A DNA stretch of 58,246 nucleotides, taken from a virus. Made by a program: the position numbers and the translations under genes. The first letter of the stretch is position 1, and each line of letters starts with the position of its first letter. Positions 49,372 to 57,837 of this stretch are shown here, in pieces. The notes beneath the pieces are model-generated. The model did no database searches and was not told the origin of the DNA. It saw only the letters and a list, made by a program, of their open reading frames with translations. Location: the IMG/VR virus record IMGVR_UViG_3300048586_000912, positions 1 to 58,246 of that record, one strand, 5' to 3'.

Positions 49372-49682
49372 CCGACGACCGCGCGCTCTGCGCCGCCCGC
49401 ATCGCGGCGCTGCAGGATGTCTCCTTCCAGCTGGGCGCGCGGCACAAGTCGTTTGCCCGCTCGGTGAAGCACAAGGCGCCGGCCGAGCTCTCCCCAGCCC
49501 AATACGCCCACGTCGCCCGCCTTTGCTGGCGCTACCGGCGGCAACTGCCGGCGCACCTGGTGCCGCCAGCCGATCCGGACGCCGGCCAGCGCGCGCCGCT
49601 GCGGGCCGCCTCACCGCTGGTGGTGGTCTCCAATCCGCCGCCGCCCGACGACCTCTTCACCCTCATGGGGACAAGAAAATGA
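49368..49682 (+). CDS. Small early protein before dnaN
   Basis: 104 residues. TDDRALCAARIAALQDVSFQ and ELSPAQYAHVARLCWRYRRQL are helical; the tail is proline-rich and ends DDLFTLMGTRK, whose DLF tripeptide is similar to clamp-binding motifs. It overlaps dnaN by four bases. Confidence 0.55.
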   Translation: MTDDRALCAARIAALQDVSFQLGARHKSFARSVKHKAPAELSPAQYAHVARLCWRYRRQLPAHLVPPADPDAGQRAPLRAASPLVVVSNPPPPDDLFTLMGTRK

Positions 49683-50794
49683 AGCTCACCGCCGAGCGCG
49701 ACGCGCTCCTCTCCGCCGTCGAGCGGGCCGCCCGCGTGATCGAGCGGCGCAACACCATCCCCGTGCTTGCCACCATGAAGGTGGTGGCGGAGAAGGGCCG
49801 CCTGGTGCTCACGGGCACGGACCTCGACATGGAGGTGACCACCACCTGCCCGGCCGAGGTGGCGCAGGCCGGCGGCGCCGCGATGCCGCTCACCGCCGTG
49901 GAGTTCCTGAAAAAGCTGCCGGCCGGCGCGCAGGTGGAGATCACGTCCGAGAAGGGCCGCGCCACGCTCAAGGCGGGCCGCAGCCGCGCCACGCTCAACA
50001 CGCTGGACGTGGAGGATTTCCCGGAACTGCCCGCCGTGGCCGGCGAGGCGGCCGAATTCCCGCTCGCGGCCTCCAGCCTCGCCGCCATGATCGACCGAGT
50101 GAGCTTCGCCATCTCCACCGAGGAGACGCGCTATTACCTCAACGGCATCTATCTGCATGGCGCCGCCTGCGAGGACGGCCCGCTGCTGCGCGCCGTGGCG
50201 ACGGACGGCCACCGCCTGGCGCTGCACAACATCCTCGCACCCGAGGGCGCTTCGCCCATGCCGGGCGTGATCGTGCCGCGCAAGGCGGTCGCCGAGATCG
50301 CCCGCCTCATCAAGCCGTTGGGCGACGAAAAGGTGACGCTGCGCGTGAGCCCGACGCGGCTCTCGCTGACCGCAGGCGTCACCACGCTGGCCACCAAGCT
50401 CATCGACGGCACCTTCCCGGACTATGACCGCGTCATCCCCAAGGACGGCGAGTGCCGCGCCCTCGTGGACGCGGCGGCGCTGGACGCAGCCGTTGCGCGG
50501 GTCTCCACCGTCTCCGGCGAGCGCGGGCGGGCGGTGAAGTTCGCCTTTGCCGCTGGCCTCCTCACCCTCTCCGTCACCAACCCCGACACGGGCGAGGCGC
50601 GCGACGAGGTGGAGGCCGAGTGGTCCGCCCCGCCGCTGGAGATCGGCTTCAATGCCGGATACGTGGCCGACATCCTCGGCGCTTTGCCCGGCAAGGCCGC
50701 GCGGCTCGCCATGAAGGATCCCGGCTCCCCCTGCCTCATCACCGCCGAGGGCGACACCGCGTCGCTCTTCGTGCTCATGCCGATGCGGGTGTGA
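49679..50794 (+). CDS. dnaN: DNA polymerase III beta subunit (sliding clamp)
   Basis: 371 residues, full length for a three-domain clamp. KLTAERDALLSAVERAARVIERRNTIPVLATMK at the start, LTGTDLDMEVTT, TRYYLNGIYLHG ... AVATDGHRLAL in domain 2, and the C-terminal DTASLFVLMPMRV are diagnostic of DnaN. It tethers the polymerase to DNA. Since the host has its own dnaN, this is a phage copy that may recruit host polymerase III to phage forks. Confidence 0.95.
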   Translation: MKLTAERDALLSAVERAARVIERRNTIPVLATMKVVAEKGRLVLTGTDLDMEVTTTCPAEVAQAGGAAMPLTAVEFLKKLPAGAQVEITSEKGRATLKAGRSRATLNTLDVEDFPELPAVAGEAAEFPLAASSLAAMIDRVSFAISTEETRYYLNGIYLHGAACEDGPLLRAVATDGHRLALHNILAPEGASPMPGVIVPRKAVAEIARLIKPLGDEKVTLRVSPTRLSLTAGVTTLATKLIDGTFPDYDRVIPKDGECRALVDAAALDAAVARVSTVSGERGRAVKFAFAAGLLTLSVTNPDTGEARDEVEAEWSAPPLEIGFNAGYVADILGALPGKAARLAMKDPGSPCLITAEGDTASLFVLMPMRV

Positions 50795-50796
50795 CC

Positions 50797-51222
50797 ATGA
50801 AAATCAATCGAACGATGTCCCTCGCATCCGAACCGTTCCTCCTTGAGAACGTGATGATCGGCCTAAGGACAGGACAGTGCGACGGCGAATTCCCGCGCCA
50901 CCGCCCCGACCCAGACGGCCACGAGGTGGTCGCCTATGTGGGTCAATCCATCGCTCCGTTGGGCTTTGTGACCATGTATCCGGTCTCGGACACCCGCCTT
51001 TGGGTAGACCTCCTCTATGTTCTCCCGCCCGTTCGGCGAAGAGGGATCGGCCGGGCGTTGCTGGCGGAGGTCCGGCGGTTCGCCGCGGAGCAAGGGCTGT
51101 CGCGGATCGAGTTCGGCACGCTCACCTCCAATAAGCCGATGCTGGCGCTGGGGCGCGCCGCAGGCTTCGCCATCGAAGGCCACATTCTCGCGGCCGCACT
51201 TGGCCAGTCAGAGGCGGCCTGA
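50797..51222 (+). CDS. GNAT-family acetyltransferase
   Basis: 141 residues. The acetyl-CoA motif A is VDLLYVLPPVRRRGIGRALL with RxxGxG, and motif B includes ARAAGF-like GRAAGFAIEGH. The substrate is unknown; phage acetyltransferases can act on host proteins or on antimicrobial or toxin molecules. ATG lies two bases after the dnaN stop. Confidence 0.8.
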   Translation: MKINRTMSLASEPFLLENVMIGLRTGQCDGEFPRHRPDPDGHEVVAYVGQSIAPLGFVTMYPVSDTRLWVDLLYVLPPVRRRGIGRALLAEVRRFAAEQGLSRIEFGTLTSNKPMLALGRAAGFAIEGHILAAALGQSEAA

Positions 51223-51225
51223 GCC

Positions 51226-51615
51226 ATGGAACATATCTCCTTCCTCATCGGCGCCTGCGCGCTCGCTCTGTTCCTCGGCATCCTCGTCGGCATCGCCATC
51301 GGCGCGAACGTGCGGCCCGACACCGAATACCAGCAGTGGCTTCGCGGCTATTGCGACGGCTTCCGCCACGCGCTCACGTCCGTCGAGACGGGCCTCGACG
51401 AGATCCCCGCCGCCATGGTCGCCGGGCGCGAGGTGGTGAAGGCCTCGGGCTCCTATGGCGGCCCGGGCATCGTGCGCGGCGCGGCCCTCACCGTCTCCGG
51501 CGAACCGCGCCTCGTGGTCGGCCACAAGCTGGCGGACGGCTTCGGCGAGCTCCTCCACATCTACCGCCCGCAGGACATCACGCCGGCGGAAGCAAAAGAG
51601 GAGGCGGCAGCGTGA
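51226..51615 (+). CDS. Single-pass membrane protein
   Basis: 129 residues. A hydrophobic N-terminal segment (FLIGACALALFLGILVGIAI) anchors the protein; the rest is soluble (YQQWLRGYCDGFRHALTSVE, then SGSYGGPGIVRGAALTVSGE). Function unknown. Confidence 0.65.
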   Translation: MEHISFLIGACALALFLGILVGIAIGANVRPDTEYQQWLRGYCDGFRHALTSVETGLDEIPAAMVAGREVVKASGSYGGPGIVRGAALTVSGEPRLVVGHKLADGFGELLHIYRPQDITPAEAKEEAAA

Positions 51616-51959
51616 ACCACTTTACAGCGATCAACGATCTGTTTGGCGAAGCGCCGACCCGCCGAATTCTCAGGGGTGACAAGAAAAAGAAGGCGGAACC
51701 CGCACAACATATTATCGAATTTCCCGGCGGTGCCATCGAATTGTCTCGCCTGGATGATGGGTCCTATTGGGCTCATATCATCATCAACCGTGGCCAAGCA
51801 CTTTCGTGCCTGAATGGTCTCAACAGCGCACAGGGCCGTGTCGTCGACAGTCGGATTGATTGGGCAGAACGCAGGATGGAGGCCATTCCGGGTCTGCCAG
51901 ACGGGGCGCATCTGACGCAAATCGCAGTCCGGATCATGCCGGAGATCCCCCATGGCTGA
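51612..51959 (+). CDS. Small beta-rich protein of unknown function
   Basis: 115 residues from a GTG start in a GTGA overlap. IIEFPGGAIELSRLDDGSYW and AHIIINRGQALSCLNG are strands; codon use is less GC-biased than the neighbours. No family recognised. Confidence 0.6.
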   Translation: MNHFTAINDLFGEAPTRRILRGDKKKKAEPAQHIIEFPGGAIELSRLDDGSYWAHIIINRGQALSCLNGLNSAQGRVVDSRIDWAERRMEAIPGLPDGAHLTQIAVRIMPEIPHG

Positions 51960-52929
51960 CCGCACCGCCATCGAATGGGCGCAGGCGACCTGGAATCCCG
52001 TCGTCGGCTGCTCGCTGGTCTCGCCCGGCTGCACGAATTGCTATGCCATGCGCATGGCGGCGCGGCTCGAGGTCATGGGCCTGCCGGCCTATGAGGGCAC
52101 GACGCAGCCGAGCGCCGCCGGGCCGGTGTGGACGGGCAAGGTGCGCCTCGACCGGCGAGCGCTTTTCAAGCCGGCCGACTGGAAGAAGCCGCGGCGAATC
52201 TTCGTCAATTCCATGAGTGACCTGTTCCACCCGGCCGTCCGCGCCGAGGACATCCTCGATGTGTTCACCGTGATGGCGGCGGAGGGCCGGCACGAGTTCA
52301 TGGTGCTCACCAAGCGCGGCGACCGCATGCGCGACTTCGTCACCGGCCGCGAGCTGGTGTGGGACATCTACGCCAATTGGTCCACCTTCAGCGGCGGCCC
52401 GGTCGAGGTCTCTTCCTGGCCGCTGCACAATGTGCTGCTCGGCGTCTCGGTGGAAGACCAGCGCCGCGCCGATGAACGGCGCGGGGATCTCGCGCACCTC
52501 GCCGCGCTCGGCTGGCGCACCTTCGTGAGCTACGAGCCCGCGCTTGGCCCGGTGGACTGGACGGGCTGGGATTTCCTCGCCGGCCTCATCTCCGGCGGCG
52601 AGAGCGGCCCGCGCGCCCGCCCCTCGCACCCCGACTGGCACCGCGCCGCCCGCGACTTCTGCGCCGCCCACGGCATCCCCTATTTCTTCAAGCAGTGGGG
52701 GGAGTTCCTGACACCAGACCAGCGCCACGGGATCACCTTTGGCACCGACGCCGAAGGTAAGCCGATAGACATCGGAACCGCGCTTCGTCGAGGGCAAGCC
52801 GTCGCAATAGATGGCTTTTGGGCTTACCGCGTCGGCAAGGCCAAGGCCGGCCGCCTCCTCGACGGCCGCGAGCACAACGCCCTGCCGCTCTCCCGCGAAG
52901 ACCTCAAGAGCCTGAGGATGGCAGCATGA
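51952..52929 (+). CDS. DUF5131 (Gp37/Gp68) family protein with Cys cluster
   Basis: 325 residues. SPGCTNCYAMRMA after TWNPVVGCSL gives a three-Cys cluster like that of radical SAM enzymes; RIFVNSMSDLFHPAV, VLTKRGDRM and LISGGESGPRARP follow as in Gp37/Gp68 phage proteins. The conserved W-N-P and G-G-E-S-G segments are present. Probably an iron-sulphur enzyme of unknown substrate. Confidence 0.88.
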   Translation: MADRTAIEWAQATWNPVVGCSLVSPGCTNCYAMRMAARLEVMGLPAYEGTTQPSAAGPVWTGKVRLDRRALFKPADWKKPRRIFVNSMSDLFHPAVRAEDILDVFTVMAAEGRHEFMVLTKRGDRMRDFVTGRELVWDIYANWSTFSGGPVEVSSWPLHNVLLGVSVEDQRRADERRGDLAHLAALGWRTFVSYEPALGPVDWTGWDFLAGLISGGESGPRARPSHPDWHRAARDFCAAHGIPYFFKQWGEFLTPDQRHGITFGTDAEGKPIDIGTALRRGQAVAIDGFWAYRVGKAKAGRLLDGREHNALPLSREDLKSLRMAA

Positions 52930-53225
52930 GCATCGCAACATGCAAACGCATCGCCAAGCAGGATGACCGCCAAGCCGTCGTGCTCATCACCGTGGCGCGC
53001 GACGGAACCGTGACCGTGTCGAGCTATGGCGAGAACAGGGCAAAGTGCCACGCCATCGGCATCTGGGCGCAGGGCCTGTGGGACCACGCCGTCAGCACCG
53101 TGCCGTTCCGCACCATATTCGGGTGGGGCAACGACGGAACGCCCCTTCCTCTCACCCCCGAAGAGCGCGCCGGCCTCTCGCCTGCCGGGCGCGCCTATGA
53201 CGATTCCATGAGGCTCAAGCCATGA
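52926..53225 (+). CDS. Small protein of unknown function
   Basis: 99 residues; beta-rich N-terminus (QAVVLITVARDGTVTVSSYG) and GIWAQGLWDHAVSTVPF. Overlaps both neighbours by four bases. Similar short proteins occur in alphaproteobacterial prophages; none has a function I can state. Confidence 0.6.
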   Translation: MSIATCKRIAKQDDRQAVVLITVARDGTVTVSSYGENRAKCHAIGIWAQGLWDHAVSTVPFRTIFGWGNDGTPLPLTPEERAGLSPAGRAYDDSMRLKP

Positions 53226-54235
53226 CCGCGCTCGCCACCGCCCTCTCCGAGGCCCGTCCGGAAGACATCATCGCCCAGGTCGCCCGCCTGCAGGCGGAGC
53301 GCGACGCGCTCCAAGAGGAAAACGCCGCGCTTCGCGAGATCCTCGATCTGAAGAAAAGCCACGAGACCGACCTCATCCTCGCCAATAACCGGGAGGTGGA
53401 ACGCCGCCGCCAGGCCGAGCGCGCGCTGGATGCCTCCTCCTTCCAGCACCGCGTCGGAAAGTGGATGCAGGCCTGCTTCGGCGCGGACATCTCGGCCGAC
53501 CGGCTGGAGCGCGGCGACCGCCTCGTCGAGGAGGTGCTGGAGCTGCTGCAATCGGTCGGATACCCGCCCGAGCGCGTGGTGGCGCTGCTGGCCTATGTGT
53601 GGGACCGGCCGGCGGGCGACCCGCAGCAGGAGGTGGGCGGCGTCATGGTCACGCTCGCCGCCTTCTGCGCCGCCCATGACCTCGGCATGCACACGGACGG
53701 CGAGGCCGAGCTCGACCGCATCTGGGGCAAGATCGAGCAGATCCGCGCGAAGCAAGCGGCAAAGCCCACCGGCTCCGCCCTGCCGAAGGCGGAGCCAGAG
53801 CAATTTGCGTGGCCGCATGCAGACAAGTGGGGCGGCCCATCCCTGCTTAAGCAGGCGCGCGCGCTTTGCGAAGCAATCGAGCGCCTTCCGGGATGTATCG
53901 ACCAGAGTAACCTGATCTCCCTGGCATCTGGTGCGGCGCATGCGCTGCAGGGGCTCCAGATGAAGGATCATTATTTCTGGCACTACCCCGGCTTGAGCGG
54001 GGCCACCCCACCCATGCCCGCGCAGGGATGGAGCCCCACGCACCGGCACGTCAAGCGCGGCTCGACCTATCGGCTGCTGGGCAAGGTGCAGGTGCAGGCG
54101 CCCTCCGACGATCCCCTGACCGACTATGAGCTCGCCTATCTCTACCAGTCTGCGGACGGTCAACTATGGGTGCGGCGGTGCTCCGAATTCGATGACGGCC
54201 GCTTCGAGGCCATCCCTACCCGCAAGGAGGCCTGA
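53222..54235 (+). CDS. MazG-like pyrophosphohydrolase fused to DUF1653-like domain
   Basis: 337 residues. Residues 1-65 are a coiled coil; 72-180 are MazG-like (FQHRVGKWMQACFGADIS; RLVEEVLELLQSVGYPPERV with the metal-binding EExxE pattern). The C-terminal 70 residues (HRHVKRGSTYRLLGKVQVQA; DYELAYLYQSADGQLWVR) resemble DUF1653. It probably hydrolyses nucleoside triphosphates to monophosphates. Confidence 0.75.
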   Translation: MTALATALSEARPEDIIAQVARLQAERDALQEENAALREILDLKKSHETDLILANNREVERRRQAERALDASSFQHRVGKWMQACFGADISADRLERGDRLVEEVLELLQSVGYPPERVVALLAYVWDRPAGDPQQEVGGVMVTLAAFCAAHDLGMHTDGEAELDRIWGKIEQIRAKQAAKPTGSALPKAEPEQFAWPHADKWGGPSLLKQARALCEAIERLPGCIDQSNLISLASGAAHALQGLQMKDHYFWHYPGLSGATPPMPAQGWSPTHRHVKRGSTYRLLGKVQVQAPSDDPLTDYELAYLYQSADGQLWVRRCSEFDDGRFEAIPTRKEA

Positions 54236-54238
54236 GCC

Positions 54239-54718
54239 ATGGCCCGAATCTATGCCGCTTCCTCGTGGCGCAACCCGCACCAGCCGGAGGTCGTGAAGGC
54301 CCTTCGCGCCGCCGGCCACGAGGTCTACGATTTCCGCGCCCCCTTCAACGGCGTGCCGGGGTTCCAGTGGTCGGAGATCGATCCCGGCTGGCAATCCTGG
54401 CGCGCCGAGGAATACCGGCGCCTGCTCACCACGCACCCGATTGCGGCGCGCGGATTCGTCTCCGATCTGCGCGCCATGCAGTGGGCCGACACCTGCCTCC
54501 TCATCCTGCCGTGCGGGCGCAGCGCCCACCTGGAGGCCGGCTGGTTCTGCGGCCAGGGCAAGCGCTGCCTCATCCTGACGCGCGACGGCGAAGAGCCGGA
54601 GCTGATGGCGCTGCTGGCCACCGACATCTGCGTGAGCATGGAGGAGGTGATCGCCGCCCTTGACCAAGGCGGGCCGATGAACCGCCGGTTGTACGAAACC
54701 CGTTTGCTGGAGGTCTGA
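54239..54718 (+). CDS. Nucleoside 2-deoxyribosyltransferase-like protein
   Basis: 159 residues. ARIYAASSWRNPHQPEVVKALRAAGHEVYDFR is the Rossmann-like start and GRSAHLEAGWFCGQGKR contains the conserved Glu of the family. Phage members can act in nucleotide salvage or as nucleotide-cleaving enzymes. Three bases after the MazG-like gene. Confidence 0.75.
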   Translation: MARIYAASSWRNPHQPEVVKALRAAGHEVYDFRAPFNGVPGFQWSEIDPGWQSWRAEEYRRLLTTHPIAARGFVSDLRAMQWADTCLLILPCGRSAHLEAGWFCGQGKRCLILTRDGEEPELMALLATDICVSMEEVIAALDQGGPMNRRLYETRLLEV

Positions 54719-54721
54719 CCC

Positions 54722-55189
54722 ATGGCCAGCAGCGTCAACAAGGTCATCCTCATCGGCAATCTTGGCCGCGATCCGGAGATCCGCGCCTTCCAGGATGGGC
54801 GGCGCGTGTGCAACATGCGCATCGCCACCTCGGAAAGCTGGCGCGACAAGGCCACCGGCGAGCGCAAGGACCGCACCGAGTGGCACTCCATCGTCATCTA
54901 CAACGACAACCTCGTGGGGGTGGCCGAGAAGTTCCTCAAGAAGGGCTCGAAGGTCTACATTGAGGGCCAGTTGGAGACGCGCAAATACGAGAAGGACGGT
55001 CGCGAGGTCTACACCACCGAGGTGACGCTGCGCCCCTATCGCGGCGAGCTGACGCTGCTCGACAGCCAATCGAGCCGCCCGCCCGGCCCTACCGAGGAAG
55101 ACATGGACCGCGGCCCCTCCGCATCCGCCAGCGCCCGCCCCGCCGGCCAGGCCCCCAGCCAGGACATGGACGATGAAATCCCGTTCTGA
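54722..55189 (+). CDS. ssb: Single-stranded DNA-binding protein
   Basis: 155 residues. SVNKVILIGNLGRDPEIRAFQDG, SESWRDKATGERKDRTEWH-type segments and KKGSKVYIEGQLETRKYEKDG form the OB fold; the acidic C-terminal tip DMDDEIPF recruits replication partners. Length and motifs are canonical. Confidence 0.95.
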   Translation: MASSVNKVILIGNLGRDPEIRAFQDGRRVCNMRIATSESWRDKATGERKDRTEWHSIVIYNDNLVGVAEKFLKKGSKVYIEGQLETRKYEKDGREVYTTEVTLRPYRGELTLLDSQSSRPPGPTEEDMDRGPSASASARPAGQAPSQDMDDEIPF

Positions 55190-55673
55190 CCGCGCCCGCG
55201 CCTGGCGGGCCGTCATTATCGCCGCGATGATCGTCTATGGCGGCGTGTTCCTCATCACCGCGCTCATCGTGTGGGCGCGAACCGCCCGCGCCGAGCCGAT
55301 CGCGCCCGGCGCCATCCACGTAATCGACGGCGACACCATCGCCGTCGGGCGGGAGCATTACCGCCTCGTGGGTTTCGACACGCCCGAGGCAGCCTCGCGC
55401 GCCCGCTGCCCGGCCGAGCGCGCGCTCGCCGCCCAGGCGACGCAGCGCCTGCGGCGCCTGGTGGCCGCCGGCGGGCTCGACCTCACCGAGGTGGACTGCC
55501 GATGCCGCCCGGGCACCGCCGGCACACCGCGCTGCAACCACGGCCGCCGCTGCGCCCGCCTCACCGCCGCCGGCCGCGACGTGGGCGAACTGCTGATCGC
55601 CGAGAGCCTGGCGCAGCCTTATGTCTACGACCCGGCCCACCCGGCGCCGCCGGCCGACTGGTGCGGGAGGTGA
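55173..55673 (+). CDS. Membrane-anchored staphylococcal-nuclease-like protein
   Basis: 166 residues. A membrane or signal segment (AVIIAAMIVYGGVFLITALIVW) is followed by IHVIDGDTIAVGREHYRLVGFDTPEA, the thermonuclease core with its metal-binding Asp residues. Several Cys (DCRCRP, RCNHGRRC) are unusual. Export or membrane anchoring suggests action on incoming or extracellular DNA. Confidence 0.8.
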   Translation: MKSRSDRARAWRAVIIAAMIVYGGVFLITALIVWARTARAEPIAPGAIHVIDGDTIAVGREHYRLVGFDTPEAASRARCPAERALAAQATQRLRRLVAAGGLDLTEVDCRCRPGTAGTPRCNHGRRCARLTAAGRDVGELLIAESLAQPYVYDPAHPAPPADWCGR

Positions 55674-55675
55674 GG

Positions 55676-55960
55676 ATGGCGCCCCGCTCCAACGCGCCGG
55701 CGCGCTTTCCCCCGGGCGGTTCCTGGCCCGCCGTGCTGCGGGCGGACATGGCTGCCGCGTATCTCGACTATCCAGACACACAGGCGCTCTCCCGCGCCGT
55801 GGTCGCAGGCGAGGCGCCGCCGCCCTCCTGCATGCGCAAGGCAGGCGCCAAGCGCGAGCCGGTCTGGGCGAAGGAGGTGCTCACGCAGTTTGTTGCGCGC
55901 GTGCACGCCGTGGCCAATGATAATGCCCCCGAAACCGAGAGCATCCGGGATCTCGTGTGA
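55676..55960 (+). CDS. Excisionase-like DNA-binding protein
   Basis: 94 residues. SWPAVLRADMAAAYLDYPDTQALSRAVVAG resembles the winged-helix start of excisionases, then REPVWAKEVLTQFVARVHAV. It lies directly before the integrase with GTGA overlap, the usual xis-int order. Confidence 0.6.
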   Translation: MAPRSNAPARFPPGGSWPAVLRADMAAAYLDYPDTQALSRAVVAGEAPPPSCMRKAGAKREPVWAKEVLTQFVARVHAVANDNAPETESIRDLV

Positions 55961-57204
55961 AGCCGCCGCGCACCACAATGCCTCTGCCCCGCTATGTGCG
56001 GCGCAAGCCCCTGCGCTCGGGCCAATGGGCCTATTTCTTCGAGGTCCCCACATGGGCGCGCAAGGCGGGCTGCCAGCTCGCCAACGAGGCGCTCGGCACC
56101 GACTATGCCGCCGCCGTGCGCCGGGCCGAGGACGTGTTGCTGCCACAGCTGGATTCCTGGCGCACCGGCGGGCTCTCGGATCTGCGGCCCATGGGCCCGA
56201 CGCTGGGCACGCTCGACTGGCTGATCGCCGAATACAAGGCGCACCGCACCTATTCCGAGCTCGGCCGGTGGACGAAGATGCGCCACGAGATCGGCTTCGA
56301 CCTGGTGGCGGGGCATGTGCTGAAGGACGGGCGCACGCTCGGCAGCGTGCCGCTCGCGGCGATCGAGACCGACATCGCCGACCGCGTCTATGACCGCCTC
56401 CTCCATGTGGAGGAAAGGGACGAGGCCACCGGCACGATTGTTCGCCGCGAGCGCCGTGCCACCGCCAACCACGCCATGAAATCCTGCCGCCGCGCATGGT
56501 TCGTGGTGGCGCGGCTGCACCCGAAGACCGTGCCGGCGCGCAACCCCTTTTCCAAGATGGGCCTCAAGGCGCAGGAGACAGCGACGCCCACCGCCACGCT
56601 GGACGAATTACGCGCCTTCGTGGCGGCCGCCGACCGCATGGGCCGGGCCTCGCTCGGCACCGCGGCCTGGATGGCCTGGGAATGGGCGCCGCGCGAGGAG
56701 GACGTGTTCGGCACCTTCGAGGCCGGGCACTACCGGCCGAAGGAACGGCCCGGTGCCGTCCGCGTCATCCACGAAAAAACGCGTGAGGAGGCGTGGATAC
56801 CGCTGTTCGACGACGACGGATCGGCGCTTTACCCCGAGCTGACGTCGCGCCTTGATGCGCTGCGCGCCGGCCGAATCGCCGGGCTCATGATCGTGCGCGA
56901 CTGGAAAGAGAAGGACCGCGAGGCGCCTGCCGCCTGGGTCACCGAAAGCGGCGACCTCACCTATATGCGTCACGAGGTGAAGCGCATCATCCGCGCCGCC
57001 GGCCTGCGCGACGAACTGAGCTTCCGCAGCTTCCGCCATGGCGGGATCACCGAGGCCGCCGACGCCGACGCCACCGACCGCGAGATCCAGGCCGTGACCC
57101 GCCACCGCTCGGCAAAGGTGCTGCCGCGCTACGCCAAGCGCACCATGACGCAGGTCTCGAACGTGGCCAGGAAGCGGCGGGCAAGCCGGGAGAAACTGGC
57201 GTGA
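55957..57204 (+). CDS. Tyrosine-family phage integrase
   Basis: 415 residues from a GTG at 55957 (ATG at 55978 is an alternative). The C-terminal catalytic domain shows SFRSFRHGGITEAAD (RHxxxxE region), TRHRSAKVLPRYAKRT (H/R and the nucleophilic Tyr) and WMAWEWAPREEDVFG for the first Arg region. Its orientation toward the tRNA-Arg gene matches site-specific insertion there. Confidence 0.9.
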   Translation: MKPPRTTMPLPRYVRRKPLRSGQWAYFFEVPTWARKAGCQLANEALGTDYAAAVRRAEDVLLPQLDSWRTGGLSDLRPMGPTLGTLDWLIAEYKAHRTYSELGRWTKMRHEIGFDLVAGHVLKDGRTLGSVPLAAIETDIADRVYDRLLHVEERDEATGTIVRRERRATANHAMKSCRRAWFVVARLHPKTVPARNPFSKMGLKAQETATPTATLDELRAFVAAADRMGRASLGTAAWMAWEWAPREEDVFGTFEAGHYRPKERPGAVRVIHEKTREEAWIPLFDDDGSALYPELTSRLDALRAGRIAGLMIVRDWKEKDREAPAAWVTESGDLTYMRHEVKRIIRAAGLRDELSFRSFRHGGITEAADADATDREIQAVTRHRSAKVLPRYAKRTMTQVSNVARKRRASREKLA

Positions 57205-57737
57205 ATAAAATCAAGTATTATCGAATCAAGAACGGTAACGGCTTTTGGGAACCGAACCGCGTCATGAAGCAGCTCGGCTTTTCGAGTGTTGCGTGCGGTC
57301 CAGATGGTCCTTCTGCACATCGCATTGCTGAGGAATGGAACATGCGATGGAAGGCTCACCGCGCCAAAACGAAGAGCGAGTCCGCCGTCATTACCAACCC
57401 TAAACACGGCTACATCTACTACCTCAAAGTTGGGGATCGCATAAAGATTGGGTGGAGTGGCGACCCCTTCACGCGAGTCGCACGTATGAAAACTGCCCTG
57501 ACCGCGCGCCCCTCCACGGTTGCGGTCGTCAGGGGCACCAAGCGTGACGAGCAGCTACTTCACCATAGGCTAAGGGCCTATCAAACGTCGGGCGAGTGGT
57601 TCGTCGCTAGCCCAGCGGTTGTGAGAAACATGCTGCGCAGCATCGCGATGGGCCGTCCCGATCATGGACAAGAGAGGGACGAACAGGTTTCTTTGTCGGA
57701 ACAGCTTGTCGGAACGGAGGCTCAATCCTGTCCGTAA
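57201..57737 (+). CDS. GIY-YIG-type (T5orf172/MUG113) nuclease-like protein
   Basis: 178 residues. GYIYYLKVGDRIKIGWSGDP with RVARMKTALT and the later DEQLLHHRLRAY-TSGEWF match the T5orf172/MUG113 branch of GIY-YIG domains. The N-terminal 65 residues include a Lys/Asn-rich stretch. GC content is lower than in the integrase. It starts with GTG in a GTGA overlap and is the last gene before the attachment site. Confidence 0.75.
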   Translation: MNKIKYYRIKNGNGFWEPNRVMKQLGFSSVACGPDGPSAHRIAEEWNMRWKAHRAKTKSESAVITNPKHGYIYYLKVGDRIKIGWSGDPFTRVARMKTALTARPSTVAVVRGTKRDEQLLHHRLRAYQTSGEWFVASPAVVRNMLRSIAMGRPDHGQERDEQVSLSEQLVGTEAQSCP

Positions 57738-57754
57738 ATCCTTTAAGCCATTGA

Positions 57755-57795
57755 AACCGCTGGCGACCCCGGCAGGGCTCGAACCTGCGACCTAG
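57755..57795. other. Prophage attachment site (right end) at the tRNA-Arg 3' end
   Basis: The gap between the last phage gene (57737) and the tRNA 3' end (57761) has no gene. Integration into a tRNA 3' half normally restores the tRNA, so the shared core should lie within about 57755-57795. The matching copy at the other prophage end is outside the window. Confidence 0.5.
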
Positions 57796-57837
57796 TGCTT
57801 AGAAGGCACTTGCTCTATCCAGCTGAGCTACGGGGCC
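57761..57837 (-). tRNA. tRNA-Arg (TCT)
   Basis: The cloverleaf folds with acceptor GGCCCCG / CGGGGTC, D-stem GCTC / GAGC, anticodon stem AGTGC / GCACT around CTTCTAA (anticodon TCT), T-stem GCAGG / CCTGC with TTCGAGC, discriminator G and an encoded CCA at 57763-57761. Its 3' end faces the integrase gene, so it is the attachment site of the prophage. Confidence 0.96.

Noticed and set aside
46881-54235. 2-aminoadenine (Z-DNA) synthesis pathway
   Set aside because: An HD hydrolase and a MazG-like protein are present, but no PurZ-like adenylosuccinate synthetase was seen in the window.
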